In this document: positions 5,518 to 7,056 of the stretch, piece by piece
How positions within the stretch are numbered: position 1 is the first letter of the stretch
Layout: each line of letters opens with the position of its first letter
Source of the DNA: Cyclobacteriaceae bacterium
Lineage (GTDB): Bacteria > Bacteroidota > Bacteroidia > Cytophagales > Cyclobacteriaceae
Direction of reading: 5' to 3'
Assembly (NCBI GenBank): GCA_013140395.1
Contig: JABFSY010000458.1
Location: forward strand, 1-7,056
Length of the DNA stretch: 7,056 bases
The notes under the pieces: model-generated
The model's input: the letters and a program-made list of their open reading frames with translations, nothing else
Told to the model about the DNA's origin: nothing
The model's database searches: none
Translations under genes and position numbers: made by a program

Positions 5518-6321
5518 ATGAAAAAATTAGTTAGAATCATTGCTTTCATCGGAGTGCTAGCATTTGGCGCTTCCAAATCGGTGGCTCAAGAAAGTGCCGA
5601 CACAACAAAAGCAGCTACGGAAGCGGCAGCTCCTGCTGAATCGACAGTTACAGAAGTGGCAACCGATGCCGCACCAGCAGAAGAACAGTCATTCCATCAA
5701 GCCCTAAAAGACAAATTTATCGAAGGTGGTGCCCCATTTATGTGGCCTATCTTGATTACGTTCATTTTAGGATTGGCGATTGCTATCGAAAGAATTATTA
5801 CGTTGAACTTAGCAACTACCAATACCAAAAAGTTGTTGACGCAAATCGAAGATGCTTTGGCGAAAGGTGGTGTTGAGGCGGCAAAGGACGTGACTAAAAA
5901 TACTCGTGGACCAGTGGCGTCTATCTTTACGCAAGGCCTTATGCGGTCTGGTGAAGGAGTTGATATGGTAGAGAAATCAATTGTGTCATACGGTGGCGTA
6001 GAAATGGGTCGCTTAGAGTCTGGGTTAATCTGGATTTCTTTGTGTATCTCACTTGGCCCTATGCTTGGTTTCTTTGGAACTGTTGTCGGGATGGTGGAAG
6101 CCTTTGATGCGATTGAGGCAGCGGGTGATATTTCTCCCCAAGTTGTTGCGGGTGGTATGAAAGTGGCTTTGATCACAACCGTAGGTGGACTAATCGTAGG
6201 TATGGTGCTTCAGATTCTTTATAACTATTGCGTATCTAAAATTGATAGCTTGGTTAACAAGATGGAAGATGCATCAATCTCCTTGATTGACATTTTAGTT
6301 AAGCACAAATTATCTAAATAA
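5518..6321 (+). CDS. exbB: ExbB/TolQ/MotA-family proton channel protein
   Basis: A 267-aa inner-membrane protein that, with ExbD, forms the proton-driven motor energising TonB and outer-membrane receptors. Residues 1-23 look like a signal peptide (KK, hydrophobic core, SVA before QE). Then comes an Ala/Glu/Thr/Pro-rich linker (25-57), which would be periplasmic. TM1 is at about 75-94 and a cytoplasmic domain spans about 95-165. TM2 (170-191) carries the hallmark GPMLGFFGTVVGM (180-192), and TM3 (215-235) contains the polar pair Thr220-Thr221 in ALITTVGGLIVGM. The extra signal peptide and linker are absent from E. coli ExbB and TolQ but common in Bacteroidota. There is no Shine-Dalgarno sequence before the ATG. 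It heads the operon with the next two genes. A TolQ or flagellar MotA role is less likely, given the exbD-like gene downstream. Confidence 0.93.
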   Translation: MKKLVRIIAFIGVLAFGASKSVAQESADTTKAATEAAAPAESTVTEVATDAAPAEEQSFHQALKDKFIEGGAPFMWPILITFILGLAIAIERIITLNLATTNTKKLLTQIEDALAKGGVEAAKDVTKNTRGPVASIFTQGLMRSGEGVDMVEKSIVSYGGVEMGRLESGLIWISLCISLGPMLGFFGTVVGMVEAFDAIEAAGDISPQVVAGGMKVALITTVGGLIVGMVLQILYNYCVSKIDSLVNKMEDASISLIDILVKHKLSK

Positions 6322-6328
6322 TGGTCAT

Positions 6329-6679
6329 ATGGAAGAATCTGCACCGTTGATAGAATCCCTAATTTCACCTGGTCTAATTATTTGCTATGCGTTATTTGCA
6401 ATAGTAGTAATTGCCAGTATTGGAATGCCCGTGGTATATGCCATTAAACACCCAGCGGGGTTGTTAAAGGCATTGATCGGAGTAGTTGGTCTAGTCGTTC
6501 TTTTTGGAGTGTCCTACGCAATGTCAGGCTCAGAAGTCAGTGCTAAAGCTGTCGCTATGGGTGTTGATGCGAGTAGTTCGAGAATGATTGGGGCTGGTAT
6601 GATCACTTTTTATATCATTTTAGCAGCGTCTGTTGTATTAGCAATATATTCTTTAGTAAAGGATATTATCACAGGTTAA
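6329..6679 (+). CDS. Conserved three-helix membrane protein between exbB and exbD, function unknown
   Basis: A 116-aa protein with three hydrophobic segments at about 15-38, 46-65 and 88-108. A polar, Ser/Ala-rich segment between helices 2 and 3 contains SGSEVSAKAVAMGVDASSSR (66-85). Helix 3 begins MIGAGMITFYIIL. I do not recognise a named family, but small membrane proteins with this layout and position between ExbB and ExbD genes are familiar from Bacteroidota genomes. The start ATG lies seven bases after the exbB stop, and exbD starts 12 bases after this stop, so the three genes are surely cotranscribed. A role as accessory subunit or assembly factor of the Exb motor is inference from position. 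Confidence 0.8.
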   Translation: MEESAPLIESLISPGLIICYALFAIVVIASIGMPVVYAIKHPAGLLKALIGVVGLVVLFGVSYAMSGSEVSAKAVAMGVDASSSRMIGAGMITFYIILAASVVLAIYSLVKDIITG

Positions 6680-6691
6680 AAAAATAATTCA

Positions 6692-7056
6692 ATGGCAAGA
6701 GCAACACCAGAAATACCGAATGCTTCGATGGCGGATATTGCATTCTTGTTGTTAACCTTTTTCTTGGTTACAACAACGATCAATAACGATCGGGGTTTGA
6801 GCATCGGTTTGCCTCCGCCACCCGATCCTAATCAGGATGTAGAGGTGAAAATGCAGGAGAAGAACATTTTTAAGATTCAGGTCAACTCTACTGATGCGCT
6901 TCTTGTAGAAGGAGATCCCATGGAAGACGTAAGTGGCTTGAAAGACATGATCAAAAAGTTTGTTACGAACAAAGGGATAGATCCGGCTAGTTCCGAAAGC
7001 CCTGAAAAGGCGATTGTATCATTTAAAACTGACCGGGGTACCAGCCATAAGCGATT
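6692..7056 (+). CDS. exbD: ExbD/TolR-family biopolymer transport protein, N-terminal part (3' truncated by window)
   Basis: ATG at 6692 opens a frame that stays open to the window edge (121 full codons plus two bases). The short cytoplasmic N-terminus leads into MADIAFLLLTFFLVTTTI (13-30), the single ExbD membrane helix. Asp15 is the conserved proton-carrying aspartate. Following it is a proline-rich exit (GLPPPPDPN) and the start of the periplasmic domain, with NIFKIQVNSTDALLVEG as the usual beta-strand pattern. ExbD dimers sit inside the ExbB pore and couple proton flow to TonB. Bacteroidota operons usually carry two exbD genes followed by tonB; those would lie to the right. Confidence 0.92.
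   Translation, partial: MARATPEIPNASMADIAFLLLTFFLVTTTINNDRGLSIGLPPPPDPNQDVEVKMQEKNIFKIQVNSTDALLVEGDPMEDVSGLKDMIKKFVTNKGIDPASSESPEKAIVSFKTDRGTSHKR

Noticed and set aside
5697..6176. 159-codon minus-strand ORF opposite exbB
   Set aside because: Ser/Thr/Pro/Ile-rich with no domain; it is the expected mirror of a membrane-protein coding frame.

Overview
The window looks like chromosomal DNA from a member of the Bacteroidota, most likely of the Cytophagales type. The reasons are: an exbB / small membrane protein / exbD order with a Bacteroidota-style ExbB; almost no Shine-Dalgarno sequences before the starts; a tRNA gene without an encoded CCA; and a TAnnTTTG-type promoter upstream of exbB. The lineage is inferred from gene content; no search was run.

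Layout. (1) Positions 1-596 hold the 3' end of a SpoIIE-type PP2C serine/threonine phosphatase. A 119-bp gap follows, with a doubtful 42-codon ORF. (2) Positions 716-4667 form a tight five-gene run on the + strand: NodB-type polysaccharide deacetylase, MurG-like GT-B glycosyltransferase, DgkA-family lipid kinase, TatD-family metal hydrolase and type I asparaginase. Neighbouring genes overlap by 3-20 bp or are separated by 2 bp, so this is almost certainly one translationally coupled operon. The first two genes appear to use TTG starts. The first three products point to envelope lipid and glycan metabolism; TatD and asparaginase are housekeeping enzymes carried along.

(3) Positions 4684-5226 are the most unusual part. 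A minus-strand gene for an 84-aa GIY-YIG nuclease-like protein lies just downstream of an intact tRNA-Ser(GGA). A decayed copy of the 3' end of that same tRNA lies on the far side of the gene. The two tRNA 3' ends are in direct orientation 427 bp apart, and each is preceded by a copy of a ~25-bp imperfect palindrome (consensus near CCTCCTACGCTGAAGCTACG, then GAGG). Four copies of this palindrome surround the gene. The arrangement resembles a very small tRNA-targeted mobile element. The two left copies are inverted and can pair into a 25-bp RNA helix followed by a T-run, which may also serve as the operon's terminator.

(4) Positions 5228-5517 are a non-coding promoter region. (5) From 5518 to the window end is a proton-channel operon: ExbB/TolQ-family protein, a three-helix membrane protein of unknown function, and the start of an ExbD. 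These would energise TonB-dependent outer-membrane transport; further exbD and tonB genes are expected beyond the edge.
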